A stretch of DNA of 64,000 nucleotides, from positions 1-64,000 of the forward strand of contig JAFYYN010000020.1 of the NCBI GenBank assembly GCA_017557525.1, given 5' to 3'. The DNA comes from Lachnospiraceae bacterium (GTDB lineage: Bacteria > Bacillota > Clostridia > Lachnospirales > Lachnospiraceae). Within the stretch, counting starts at the first letter, position 1, and each line of letters starts with the position of its first letter. Positions 53,470-62,307 of the stretch are shown here, piece by piece. A program made the position numbers and the translations under genes. The notes beneath the pieces were generated by a model. The model searched no databases and was not told the origin of the DNA. It saw only the letters and a list, made by a program, of their open reading frames with translations.

Positions 53470-53649
53470 TCATAAGGTGTCAGCTTCGCTGACGTTCCAG
53501 ATGTGTTTATACACTCCATCACTTCGTGATGGAGCCGTGTCATAAGGTTCCGTCAGCTTCGCTGACGTTCCAGACCTGTTTGTACACTCCATCACTTCGT
53601 GATGGAGCCGTGTCATAAGGTTCCGTCAGCTTCGCTGACACCTTATGAC
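53470..53649. repeat. Tandem array of 73-bp units with UUCG-type hairpins
   Basis: Units start at 53470 (70 bp, 3-base deletion), 53540 and 53613 (partial). Each has GTCAGC TTC GCTGAC and TCCATCAC TTC GTGATGGA, two short palindromes with C(UUCG)G-type loops. The whole array is bounded by inverted ends TCATAAGGTGTCAGC (53470 on) and GCTGACACCTTATGA (53634-53648). It lies between two minus-strand genes and could be a palindromic mobile repeat or a transcript-stabilising or terminating structure. Confidence 0.85.
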
Positions 53650-53652
53650 GTG

Positions 53653-54216
53653 TTACATCAAACTCTCATCATATATGGCTCTCGCACCACCTACATATTT
53701 CGGGCGGCGTCTTGCACATATTATGGGGGCTTCACCGATTTTTCTTAAGGAAATACGGAGAGGCACTACTACATTATGTATATGCATGCCGATCATTGTG
53801 CCTCCGATATCTATACCGGCATCACCCTTAGACTCTACTGACTCTACAAGTACCGGGTCATCAAAGCGGTTATAGCACTCTGTTGCAAACGCGCCACCTG
53901 CGTGATTTGGCTGAGGGATTGCATTTACCTGCTCGAAACCAAACCGGAGCATGGTCTCGCGGTCAACCACCAAAGCTCTGTTTAAATGCTCACAGCACTG
54001 AGCTGCGGGAAGTATGCCATGCTCTCTTAATACAGGGATAATTCCGTCATATATGGCTTTTGCAGAGTCCATATTTGTTGCAGTACCTATCTGGCTGCCT
54101 AAAACCTCGCTTGATGAACAGCCAATTACAAAGAGAGAGCCTTCTTTAAGATTTGCAGCCTTTATAATCTCGGTTACTGCCTGTTTGCTCTGTTCGGTTA
54201 TTGTTGTAAAATCCAT
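53653..54216 (-). CDS. UPF0340/TIGR01440-family protein (DUF436)
   Basis: 187 residues, the usual length. Recognisable segments are FVIGCSSSEVLGSQIGT, AAQCCEHLNRALVVDRE, NAIPQPNHAGGAFATECY and GIDIGGTMIGMHIHNVVVPL. The family is widespread in Firmicutes and of unknown function; conserved Cys and His suggest catalysis. It is separated from the L,D-transpeptidase gene by the repeat array. Confidence 0.93.
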   Translation of the reverse strand: MDFTTITEQSKQAVTEIIKAANLKEGSLFVIGCSSSEVLGSQIGTATNMDSAKAIYDGIIPVLREHGILPAAQCCEHLNRALVVDRETMLRFGFEQVNAIPQPNHAGGAFATECYNRFDDPVLVESVESKGDAGIDIGGTMIGMHIHNVVVPLRISLRKIGEAPIICARRRPKYVGGARAIYDESLM

Positions 54217-54452
54217 TTTTTATTTCTCCATATTTTTTATTTATATTGTGCCTCAGGCAGCTTTAATTTTCAGAATGTCCGAGGCTGGTCAGTGTTTTCT
54301 TTACTCTCGCGCCTGCGTTTCATATTATAACAGTTTCTTTCCAAATAATCTACTAAAATAATATATTCTATAGTAAAAAATACGCGGATCATAAAGCAAC
54401 CCGCGCATTCATTTAATATATGAGGTTTATAATGAAAGAAATTTTAAATATA

Positions 54453-55013
54453 TCAGTTGAGCTCCATCCTCTTAAATATTTTGATCAGTCCGCCCTTAAA
54501 GCAAAGCAGGAGTGAACCAACAACTCCGAGCAGAGCCTGAGCGATCTCGTAAGGAAGCTTGATCATTGCATATTCAAAGGTTGCATATACAAAGGTTTTT
54601 CCTAAAGTATAACCGGTTACCATTATCACTGCACCAATGAGTGTTGCAATGAGGGCAGTCACGAAATGCTTTTTATTGGATGCGTACATAGCACGGCCGG
54701 CAATAAGAGCGATAACCACTGCCTGCAGACCATGTGTTACAAGCGATACATACATGGGAAGCGGATAGAATATCATATCTCCTATGAATGAACCTACACC
54801 TCCGACTACAAAAGCTGCAAAAGGATCTAACAGCAGGGCTGCGGTACAGATAACGGTATCACATAAGTAAAGATGTCCGCCCGGCACCGGAATGCCAAAG
54901 CTTGACATTGCTATATTAAGTCCCATGAACAGAGCTGTAACGGTTATCCAGCGGGTCTTGCTCACATCTTTTAATCTTCGGTTAGTTGTTGCTGTAGTTG
55001 TTGTTGCCTGCAT
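54453..55013 (-). CDS. ECF transporter S-component
   Basis: 186 residues with five to six membrane helices (for example ITVTALFMGLNIAMSSFGIP, TVICTAALLLDPFAAFVVGG, AVVIALIAGRAMYA). The VTALFMGLNIAMS start, GGVGSFIGDMIFYPLPMYVS and HGLQAVVIA are typical of S-components related to PanT/HmpT-like vitamin transporters. The substrate cannot be told; it would use the shared EcfAAT module. ATG at 55013 has GAGGTAG upstream. A 9-bp leader hairpin precedes it. Confidence 0.85.
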   Translation of the reverse strand: MQATTTTATTNRRLKDVSKTRWITVTALFMGLNIAMSSFGIPVPGGHLYLCDTVICTAALLLDPFAAFVVGGVGSFIGDMIFYPLPMYVSLVTHGLQAVVIALIAGRAMYASNKKHFVTALIATLIGAVIMVTGYTLGKTFVYATFEYAMIKLPYEIAQALLGVVGSLLLCFKGGLIKIFKRMELN

Positions 55014-55032
55014 ATTTCTACCTCGACTTTCT

Positions 55033-55078
55033 GTCATTTGATGTATAAACACCAAAAATTTTGCCGCTTTCAAATGAC
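55033..55078 (-). promoter_or_regulatory. Leader hairpin of the ECF S-component gene
   Basis: Minus strand GTCATTTGA / TCAAATGAC, 9 bp, with a 28-base loop, ending about 20 bases before the ATG. A further inverted pair TTTGGTG/ACCAAA lies upstream (about 55100-55125). Could be a ligand- or protein-responsive leader; no known class recognised. Confidence 0.35.
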
Positions 55079-55209
55079 AAGAGTAAAAATATCACAGATT
55101 TGGTACTATTAAAATCACCAAAAACAAAGAAAATTATATAACCAGATTATGAAAACAGATGAAAAATTTCAAACAAATTGTGAAATATTAAAAAATTATA
55201 AATTTCCAG

Positions 55210-55238
55210 TTGACAAAAACGATTTATCAATTTATAAT
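55210..55238 (+). promoter_or_regulatory. Promoter of the ABC exporter operon and its leader
   Basis: TTGACA (55210-55215), 17-bp spacer, TATAAT (55233-55238), full consensus. Confidence 0.85.
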
Positions 55239-55290
55239 GCAGAATCAGTGAAACAAATGTCAAATATTAAGGAAAGAGAGGTAAAAAGCA

Positions 55291-55398
55291 GTGACGATTG
55301 TTTACGATTACAAGAGAAACGCATTAGCGGGCAATGACAATTTAATAGTATACGATTTTGTGCATGAGCATACCTCGACCGGGACTAAGGAGATCTGA
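55291..55398 (+). CDS. Small leader ORF, 35 codons
   Basis: GTG at 55291 has GAGAGG 9 bases upstream and encodes a 35-residue peptide beginning VTIVYDYKRNALAGNDNL and ending HEHTSTGTKEI. It lies between a consensus promoter and an intrinsic terminator, all ahead of the exporter genes. The layout suggests a leader peptide or a true small protein; the sequence is not like known toxins. Confidence 0.45.
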   Translation: MTIVYDYKRNALAGNDNLIVYDFVHEHTSTGTKEI

Positions 55399-55445
55399 AT
55401 ATTGGAAAATCTTAGTTTATATGACTATACATATAGGAATATGAG

Positions 55446-55475
55446 ACCGTGGTACTGATGTACTACGGTTTTTTT
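55446..55475 (+). terminator. Terminator/attenuator before the ABC exporter genes
   Basis: ACCGTGGTAC (55446-55455) and GTACTACGGT (55460-55469) form a 10-bp stem with one G-T pair, then a run of T. It lies 75 bases before the exporter start with no other promoter obvious between, so part of the transcription must read through. Confidence 0.85.
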
Positions 55476-55549
55476 GTTTGCTAAAATCTATAGGCGGTCG
55501 GGATGGGCTTGGTAAGGTTTTTGGTATTAGAAAGGTAGTATTAAGGGAA

Positions 55550-57343
55550 ATGAAGAAAATTAGTATTTATTTAAAGAGATACTGGTATCTGTATCTTCTG
55601 GCACTCTTCTGTTTATTCATATATGAATTACTGGATATGGTGTCACCGAAGGTAACACAGAGAATTATTGACGATGTAATAATGGGCGGACAGACGGATA
55701 TACTCTTCTGGCTCATCATTATGCTCGTTGTAGTAGGAGTAGGAAGGGTTTCTGCCGGTTATGTCAGAGAGTTTACCTTTGACAAGACAAGCTTTAAGGT
55801 AGCATCCGATATCAGAAAGCATCTGTTCGGGCACGTGCAGAGCCTGTCGGTGGAATATTTCGACAGGATGAACACCGGCGAGATAATGTCCAGGGTAAAG
55901 GATGATGTGGACAATCTCCAGGGTGCATTCGGTTTTATCGGAATGATGTTCCTACAGGTAATCATTCACACTGTCATGATCCTGTGGTGCATGTGGCAGA
56001 TAAGCCCGTTCCTTACAATATTCCCCCTTATCGCACTTCCGCTATGCGCTACCATTGCCATAGTAATGGAAAGGAAGCTGGATAAGGTCTATGAAGAAAT
56101 AAGCGACGAAGATGCCGATATGAACACCGTAGCAGAGGAAAATCTGACCGGTGTCAGAGTAGTAAAGGCATTCGCCAGGGAAAAATTTGAGATTGGAAAA
56201 TTCCTAAAGCATAACAAGCGCTATTATGACCTCAATATGAAGCAGTCAAAGGTTTGGATAAGGTACTATCCCTTAATGCAGATGATGACAAAGCTGCTTA
56301 TTGTTGTAGCGCTACTCTTAGGTGGGCTTAAGGTAATTAACGGCGAGATGACACTCGGAAGTTTGGGTGCATTCCTTGAGTACTGTGCAAACGCAGTATG
56401 GCCGATGGAAATGCTCGGCTGGCTTTCAAACGAGCTGGCATCGGCATTTGCTTCCAAAAAGAAGCTTAATAAGATCTACGCAGAAACAGCAAAGATCAAA
56501 GATCCTGAGGAACTGTCCGCTAAAGTAAAGGAAATGCTTGGCAAAGATCAGGATAATCAGAAAACTGACGGTAAAGCAGAGAAATTTGAATTCGAAAACC
56601 TGGAATTTAAAAATGTCAGCTTTTCCATGGAGAAAAAGAAGATACTTGAAAATGTATCCTTTAAGCTTCAAAGAGGCAGGACTCTCGGTATCATGGGAGC
56701 TACCGGCTCAGGAAAGACTACAATTATCAATATGCTGCTCAGATTCTATGACCCCGATGAAGGTCAGATACTCTTAAACGGTATTGATATAAAAGAGCTG
56801 CCTTTGTCGGTAGTAAGGAAAAATGCTTCCGTTGTAATGCAGGATGTATTCCTCTTCTCTGATACGATAGATGAAAATATCCGTCTCGGAAAAAAGGAAA
56901 ATATTACAAGTGACGAAATCAACGAAGCTTTAACAAAGGCATGCGCAAAGAACTTTGTGGATAAGCTGGACGAAGGTACCGAAACAGTTATCGGTGAAAG
57001 AGGCGTCGGACTTTCCGGCGGACAGAAGCAGAGGATCAGCATGGCGAGGGCCTTTGCAAAGCATGCCCCTGTACTTATACTTGATGATTCAACATCAGCG
57101 CTCGATATGGAAACCGAGCATGCGGTACAGGAAAACTTGAGCGAGATAAAGGACCAGACCAAGGTTATCATAGCTCACAGGATTTCAGCAGTCCGTCATG
57201 CAGATGAGATCATCGTCCTCGAGAACGGCAGCATTTCCGAGCGAGGAAAGCACGAGGACTTATTGGAGAAAAAGGGATATTATTACAAGACCTATATGGC
57301 TCAGTACGGAGATGTCTTAAAACAGCTTGAGAGCGCTAACTAA
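55550..57343 (+). CDS. ABC exporter half-transporter, degenerate-site subunit
   Basis: 597 residues: six membrane helices (to about 320), then an ATPase domain with Walker A GATGSGKT, signature GVGLSGGQKQRIS and Walker B LILDDSTSALD. The catalytic Glu after Walker B is Asp, the mark of the non-catalytic partner in heterodimeric exporters such as BmrCD and TM287/288. A charged extra segment (KEMLGKDQDNQKTDGKAEKF) precedes the nucleotide-binding domain. ATG at 55550 follows AAGGGAA closely; an earlier TTG at 55478 is less likely. The partner gene follows after 32 bases. Confidence 0.92.
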   Translation: MKKISIYLKRYWYLYLLALFCLFIYELLDMVSPKVTQRIIDDVIMGGQTDILFWLIIMLVVVGVGRVSAGYVREFTFDKTSFKVASDIRKHLFGHVQSLSVEYFDRMNTGEIMSRVKDDVDNLQGAFGFIGMMFLQVIIHTVMILWCMWQISPFLTIFPLIALPLCATIAIVMERKLDKVYEEISDEDADMNTVAEENLTGVRVVKAFAREKFEIGKFLKHNKRYYDLNMKQSKVWIRYYPLMQMMTKLLIVVALLLGGLKVINGEMTLGSLGAFLEYCANAVWPMEMLGWLSNELASAFASKKKLNKIYAETAKIKDPEELSAKVKEMLGKDQDNQKTDGKAEKFEFENLEFKNVSFSMEKKKILENVSFKLQRGRTLGIMGATGSGKTTIINMLLRFYDPDEGQILLNGIDIKELPLSVVRKNASVVMQDVFLFSDTIDENIRLGKKENITSDEINEALTKACAKNFVDKLDEGTETVIGERGVGLSGGQKQRISMARAFAKHAPVLILDDSTSALDMETEHAVQENLSEIKDQTKVIIAHRISAVRHADEIIVLENGSISERGKHEDLLEKKGYYYKTYMAQYGDVLKQLESAN

Positions 57344-57375
57344 TTAAAGGTCTTAATGAAAAGGAAGTGATAAGC

Positions 57376-59154
57376 ATGTCGCGTAATGCAACAAAGCAGG
57401 ACGAGCATCTGGAACAGAAAAGCAAGGCCAAAACCCTTGCCCGGCTGTTCCGGTACCTGTTCAAATATAAAGGACTGATAGCCGTGGTCCTGATCATCAT
57501 GGGCATCAGTACCGGTATTTCGATAGTAAATCCGCTGATAATCGAGCGCGCCATCAATGTCCATATCATAGGGAAAAGCACAGATGGACTGGTGCAGCTC
57601 TGTATACTGGCAGCAGGACTCAATATTTTATTTGTAATTCTCGTTAAGGTCAGAATGTATCTGATGGCAAAAATGTCAAACGAGATAGTATTAAAGATCA
57701 GGCAGCAGCTGTATGAGCACATACAGACTCTTGGCTTCGGTTTCTTTGACGGAAGACCCACCGGAAAGATCCTTTCCCGTATCATGGGTGACGTAACTTC
57801 CTTAAAGAATGTATTATCAAACAGTGTTACCACGCTTATACCGGATGCCATAACCATTATTGCGGTAATCGCCATAATGCTGATAAAGGACTGGAGGCTT
57901 GGACTAGCTTCACTCTGGAGCCTTCCGCTCATGGTCTTTGGTGTTTCATTCCTTGAGAAGCGTTCGCATAAGGGCTGGCAGAATTTCAGGAAAAAGAGCT
58001 CTAATCTTAATGCGTTCCTTCATGAGGATATAGCCGGGATCAGGGTAATACAGAGCTTCCATGCGGAGGATGAGACTCAGAAAACCTTTGACAAACTGGC
58101 GGATGAGCACTGCGACTCCTTTGTTTCGGCATGTCACTGGGCAGATCTTTTCGGACCGTGCATTGACATCTGCTGGGCAGCAGGCCTGATCGCAATGTAC
58201 CTTATCGGTATAAAGGTAGTCGGTGTTGAGGATGTTTCGATAGGTACACTGATTGCGTTTGGCTCATATATCGGTATGTTCTGGCAGCCGGTTATGAACT
58301 TAAGCAATTACTATAACCAGATGATCACGAACATTGCAGGTGCAGAGCGTATCTTTGAGATATTTGATACAAAGCCTGAAATCTACGACAAGGATGATGC
58401 CATTATCCTTGAAGACGTTAAGGGTGAGATTGATTTTGAAAAGGTAAGCTTCCACTATGATGATGACCCGGATGTCCTGCATGATGTAAGCTTCCATGTA
58501 AATGCAGGCGAGACCATAGCACTCGTGGGTCCTACCGGAGCAGGAAAAACCACTATAGTCAATCTTATATCAAGATTTTATGATGTCCAGAGCGGAAAGG
58601 TCCTGCTTGACGGAACTGATCTAAGAGATATCTCGATAGATTCCTTAAGGAGCAAATTAGGTGTTATGACTCAGGACAATTTCCTCTTTACCGGGACCAT
58701 CAGGGAAAACATCCGCTACGGAAGGCTTGATGCTACGGATGAGGAAATCGAGGAGGCTGCTAAGGCAGTCAATGCCCATGAATTTATCATGAAGATGGAA
58801 AAAGGCTATGACACCGAGCTTTCCGAGAGAGGCGCAGGACTTTCAGCCGGTCAGAGACAGCTTATCGCATTTGCAAGGACCATGGTCAGCAATCCTAAGA
58901 TACTGATACTGGATGAGGCTACCTCGAGCATCGACACTCATACCGAGATCCTGGTCCAGCAGGGTATCGAAAAGCTGCTTAAGGGCAGAACCTCTTTTGT
59001 CATTGCCCACAGGCTTTCAACAATACAAAATGCCGACAGGATATTTGTTGTTGACAAGGGCGGCATAATGGAAAGCGGAACCCCGAGAGAACTTATAGCA
59101 AAACGCGGAGTTTACTATGATCTCTACATGGCACAGTTTAAAAATGTGTCGTAA
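57376..59154 (+). CDS. ABC exporter half-transporter, catalytic subunit
   Basis: 592 residues with six membrane helices and an ATPase domain: Walker A GPTGAGKT, Walker B LILDEATSSID with the catalytic Glu, and H-loop FVIAHRLSTI. Its signature is GAGLSAGQRQLIA (LSAGQ rather than LSGGQ). Together with the preceding protein it should form a multidrug/lipid/peptide exporter with one functional ATP site. ATG at 57376 has AAAAGGAAG 9 bases upstream. Confidence 0.93.
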   Translation: MSRNATKQDEHLEQKSKAKTLARLFRYLFKYKGLIAVVLIIMGISTGISIVNPLIIERAINVHIIGKSTDGLVQLCILAAGLNILFVILVKVRMYLMAKMSNEIVLKIRQQLYEHIQTLGFGFFDGRPTGKILSRIMGDVTSLKNVLSNSVTTLIPDAITIIAVIAIMLIKDWRLGLASLWSLPLMVFGVSFLEKRSHKGWQNFRKKSSNLNAFLHEDIAGIRVIQSFHAEDETQKTFDKLADEHCDSFVSACHWADLFGPCIDICWAAGLIAMYLIGIKVVGVEDVSIGTLIAFGSYIGMFWQPVMNLSNYYNQMITNIAGAERIFEIFDTKPEIYDKDDAIILEDVKGEIDFEKVSFHYDDDPDVLHDVSFHVNAGETIALVGPTGAGKTTIVNLISRFYDVQSGKVLLDGTDLRDISIDSLRSKLGVMTQDNFLFTGTIRENIRYGRLDATDEEIEEAAKAVNAHEFIMKMEKGYDTELSERGAGLSAGQRQLIAFARTMVSNPKILILDEATSSIDTHTEILVQQGIEKLLKGRTSFVIAHRLSTIQNADRIFVVDKGGIMESGTPRELIAKRGVYYDLYMAQFKNVS

Positions 59155-59161
59155 TAAATAT

Positions 59162-59197
59162 AAAAAGGATGAAGGAATTTTTCCGACATCCTTTTTT
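59162..59197. terminator. Bidirectional terminator
   Basis: AAAAAGGATG (59162-59171) and CATCCTTTTTT (59187-59197), between convergent genes ending at 59154 and 59211. Confidence 0.88.
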
Positions 59198-59210
59198 GAT
59201 CTTAAAACTC

Positions 59211-60449
59211 TTAATATTTCAGCAGTTCATTATGTATCGCTACTGCGTACCTGTCAGTCATACCGGATATGAAATCCAGGATGGCCTCGACATAAATCTC
59301 TTTTGTATCCATCATGCCGTAAATCTTACGGTTTTCGTATCTCGCGTACTTTTCCCGCTTTTCTCCAAGCATTTCGGGAGCCATATATTTGTTGATGAAA
59401 TCAAGGAAATCAGAAACCAGATTCGGATACGCAAACTTGATATCCAGCAGGTTTTTTATGGTATCTGCGCCGTCATACTGCGCGATCAGCACCTCATAGA
59501 TGGACCTGATGACAAGCGCCGCGTAATTTTTGTATGCGTTAAACTTAGGATTTTGATATATCTTCTCATTGTTAAAAAGCTTGATATCATTGAGCATCCG
59601 GCTATATTTTTCACTAAGCCTTATGCCCTCCTCAGGACTGCTGTTTTCGCAGATGCTAACGATAAAATCATTTATAAGAACCGTTGTATTAATGGTACGT
59701 TCACCATACTTTCCGGAAAGCTCGTTAAGCTCGGCCATGTCCTTTTCAGAGATAAACTTTAGCCTTACCGCATCCTCAATATCGCGGCCGACATAGGCTA
59801 TCTTATCAGAAATCTTTACCACGCAGCCTTCCCAGGTATACGGCGAATATTTTCCCTTCTTGGAATACTTCACAAGGTCTATCGCATTTCTTCTGGGTTT
59901 CAAGACATTCTCATCAAGCTCTCCGCAGTGGGAAATGATACCATCCCTGACCGCGTAGGTAAGATCCAGGTTTTTAAAAGTGCTTGTATTGCTTTCAAGT
60001 AATTCGATATAATCTATAACGCGCAGGCTGTTCCTCTCATGCCAGAATTTATCCATCTTATTTTCCTTTCGGATCCTGGAAAGCTCGACTTCTCCCTCGT
60101 GTCCGAAAGGTGCATGCCCGAGATCATGCCCCATGGCGATGGCTCGTGTAAGATCGGTATTAAGCCCAAGATATTTGGCTATGGTACAGCTGACGGACTC
60201 AACGTGCTGGACATGCTCCATACGTGTACAGATATGATCATTGTCGATATTAAAGAAAACCTGAGTCTTGTGCTTAAGCCTTCTGTATGCCAGACAGTGA
60301 AGGATCCTGGTATAGTCCCGCTCATATGGATTTCTGATATCACCGATTCTCGGGTATAACTCCTTTTCACGCCTGGTATGTATATCCCAATGCGGGTGCT
60401 TTTCATTTGAAGCACATTTTAAAAACCTTCCCTGTTTCGTCTGTTCCAT
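59211..60449 (-). CDS. dGTPase-like HD-domain triphosphohydrolase
   Basis: 412 residues. The HD site is AMGHDLGHAPFGHEGE with the earlier His in RMEHVQHVESVSCTIA and the Asp in CVVKISDKIAYVGRDIEDA, the arrangement of Dgt-type enzymes. RDYTRILHCLAYRRLKHKTQ matches the dGTPase N-terminus. It removes triphosphate from dNTPs, controlling pools and sometimes limiting phage DNA synthesis. AAAGGAG precedes the ATG. It is 88 bases after the GH13 gene on the same strand. Confidence 0.9.
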   Translation of the reverse strand: MEQTKQGRFLKCASNEKHPHWDIHTRREKELYPRIGDIRNPYERDYTRILHCLAYRRLKHKTQVFFNIDNDHICTRMEHVQHVESVSCTIAKYLGLNTDLTRAIAMGHDLGHAPFGHEGEVELSRIRKENKMDKFWHERNSLRVIDYIELLESNTSTFKNLDLTYAVRDGIISHCGELDENVLKPRRNAIDLVKYSKKGKYSPYTWEGCVVKISDKIAYVGRDIEDAVRLKFISEKDMAELNELSGKYGERTINTTVLINDFIVSICENSSPEEGIRLSEKYSRMLNDIKLFNNEKIYQNPKFNAYKNYAALVIRSIYEVLIAQYDGADTIKNLLDIKFAYPNLVSDFLDFINKYMAPEMLGEKREKYARYENRKIYGMMDTKEIYVEAILDFISGMTDRYAVAIHNELLKY

Positions 60450-60537
60450 CTGTTTCTCCTTTATCTGAAAATTTCTATGTAACAGCAGTTTAGTTTTACA
60501 TCTATTATTCCAAAGAGCTATTACCCGGGAATCACTC

Positions 60538-62112
60538 TTATAACAGAATATATGTCGCGGATTGTGCTGAAAGCACCATCTTTCGCCCTTTTATAATATT
60601 ACTTCCAAACAAATAAATAACCTTTTTGGTTTCATCATCAAGCACTATTTCTGTTTCCTTATCCATCGGGTTGAGCGCCACAAGGATGCACTCGTCTCCA
60701 AAAGTTCTTTTGTATACGAGTGGCTCTCCCTGTTTTCCCTTTGTTACAAATTCAATCTGTCCCATGTTTCCAAGAGCCAGATGAGACTTTCTTATTTCTA
60801 TGATCTTTTTTATCTCATTTAAGAGTGAATCAGGGTCCTTTTCCTGTTTTGAAACTGTTGGACGGTCCGGATCATCATCCTGCTTTATGTAAAGATCTGC
60901 TGCAGGAGCTGTTGAAAAGCCTGCATTTACACCATCATCCCACTGCATCGGAGAACGTGCGCCGGTACGGCTGTATCCGCCTTCTACGGAATTAAGGCCC
61001 TCAACAAATCTCATACCGATCTCGTCCCCATAATAGATAAACGGAGCTCCGGGCATGGACAGCAGAAATGCAAAAGCAATTTTCAGGTTGTCACCCTTAA
61101 TGGTTTTAGAAAGGCGGTCCATGTCGTGATTTCCGGAAGGTATGCAGATGAGTCCTTTGCGGTCGGATTTCTCATAATTTTCTATGTATTTATCAACAAA
61201 TGCCGAAGCATCGCCCGTGCCTGCAAAATAAGGAGTCTCACAGCGAAACAGGTCATTATAGTGTGACGGGCCAAAGTGGAGCAGGAAATCCATCTGGAAA
61301 CCGCCCTCAAGACTCTTGTCAGGCTCACCCCACTCCGAAACCATGGCTGCATCGGGAAACTCTTTATACAGAAAAGAGCTTATCTTTTTCCAGAGAGCAA
61401 TGGTACCCTTACCGTTCTCATCATTTTTTACCAGCGACCCTGCCATATCAACCCTGAATCCGTCACAACCCATCTTCAGCCAAAATCTCATGACATCCTT
61501 TATTGCCTCGACGGTCGCCTTTGGTCCGGTTGCATCAACACTCTGCTGCCATTTTTTATTTGGATCGGGTTTATAAAAACCATAATTCAATGCAGGCTGA
61601 TTACTGAAAAAACTAAGCATGCAGCTCCCGTCTCTGGGGAAAATGCCCTTTAACGAACAATATCCTTCAGGATCCTCCCACACACTGTCGGTCCAGACAT
61701 AGCGGTCTGAAAACTCATTTTTCTCAGCCTTTAAAGATTCCTTAAACCACTTATGCTCTATTGAGGTATGCCCCGGTACAAGATCAAGCAGAATGTGCAT
61801 CCCGCGTTTATGCACCTCATCAAACAGGTTTTTCAAATCCTCATTGGTCCCGTAGCGAGGTGCCGCCTTGTAATAATCTCTTACATCATACCCCGCATCA
61901 CCAAACGGCGAATCAAAGCATGGATTCATCCAGATGGCATTGCACCCAAGCCCCTTGATATAGTCAAGCTTTTGTATTATCCCGTTAAAATCCCCTATAC
62001 CGTCAGCATTACTATCCTTAAATGACTGCGGATAAATCTCATAGAAAACAGCTTCCTTAAGCCATGCAGGGATGTTGGTTGCCTTTATTTCTGCGTTATT
62101 ATCTAAGTTCAT
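60538..62112 (-). CDS. GH13 alpha-glucosidase / alpha-amylase-family enzyme
   Basis: 524 residues, cytoplasmic. The four GH13 regions are visible: ILLDLVPGHTS, DGFRVDMAGS (nucleophile Asp), MVSEWGEP (acid/base Glu) and PSGNHDMDRLS; AVFYEIYPQSFKDSNADGIG is the family start. The C-terminal beta domain ends the protein. Oligo-1,6-glucosidase, sucrose/trehalose hydrolase or related activity cannot be separated by eye. GAGGGGG precedes the ATG. No transporter or regulator is adjacent. Confidence 0.9.
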   Translation of the reverse strand: MNLDNNAEIKATNIPAWLKEAVFYEIYPQSFKDSNADGIGDFNGIIQKLDYIKGLGCNAIWMNPCFDSPFGDAGYDVRDYYKAAPRYGTNEDLKNLFDEVHKRGMHILLDLVPGHTSIEHKWFKESLKAEKNEFSDRYVWTDSVWEDPEGYCSLKGIFPRDGSCMLSFFSNQPALNYGFYKPDPNKKWQQSVDATGPKATVEAIKDVMRFWLKMGCDGFRVDMAGSLVKNDENGKGTIALWKKISSFLYKEFPDAAMVSEWGEPDKSLEGGFQMDFLLHFGPSHYNDLFRCETPYFAGTGDASAFVDKYIENYEKSDRKGLICIPSGNHDMDRLSKTIKGDNLKIAFAFLLSMPGAPFIYYGDEIGMRFVEGLNSVEGGYSRTGARSPMQWDDGVNAGFSTAPAADLYIKQDDDPDRPTVSKQEKDPDSLLNEIKKIIEIRKSHLALGNMGQIEFVTKGKQGEPLVYKRTFGDECILVALNPMDKETEIVLDDETKKVIYLFGSNIIKGRKMVLSAQSATYILL

Positions 62113-62246
62113 TTAGTAAACCCCCTCATACAAAAAATTTAAGTACCTCTCCTGTTCATATTAGCAAATTCCGTCCCTGCTTTCAACCAAATTTCGCATT
62201 TAATTATGTATGTATTAAGGTTTTTGTAGCATGCCTTGAATTTACC

Positions 62247-62275
62247 TTGACCATTTTTTACAAATCTGATAGTAT
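62247..62275 (+). promoter_or_regulatory. Promoter of the cell-surface protein gene
   Basis: TTGACC (62247-62252), 17-bp spacer, TAGTAT (62270-62275), about 33 bases before the ATG at 62308. Confidence 0.7.
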
Positions 62276-62307
62276 AGAGTCTAGAAATTCTTTTTTTGGA
62301 GGTGTTT

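Noticed and set aside
53470..53649. CRISPR array
   Set aside because: The units are contiguous 73-bp tandem repeats with no unique spacers, and no cas gene is nearby.
55149..55337. 62-codon open frame upstream of the ABC exporter
   Set aside because: A consensus promoter lies inside it and no ribosome binding site precedes it; the 35-codon frame at 55291 is better placed.
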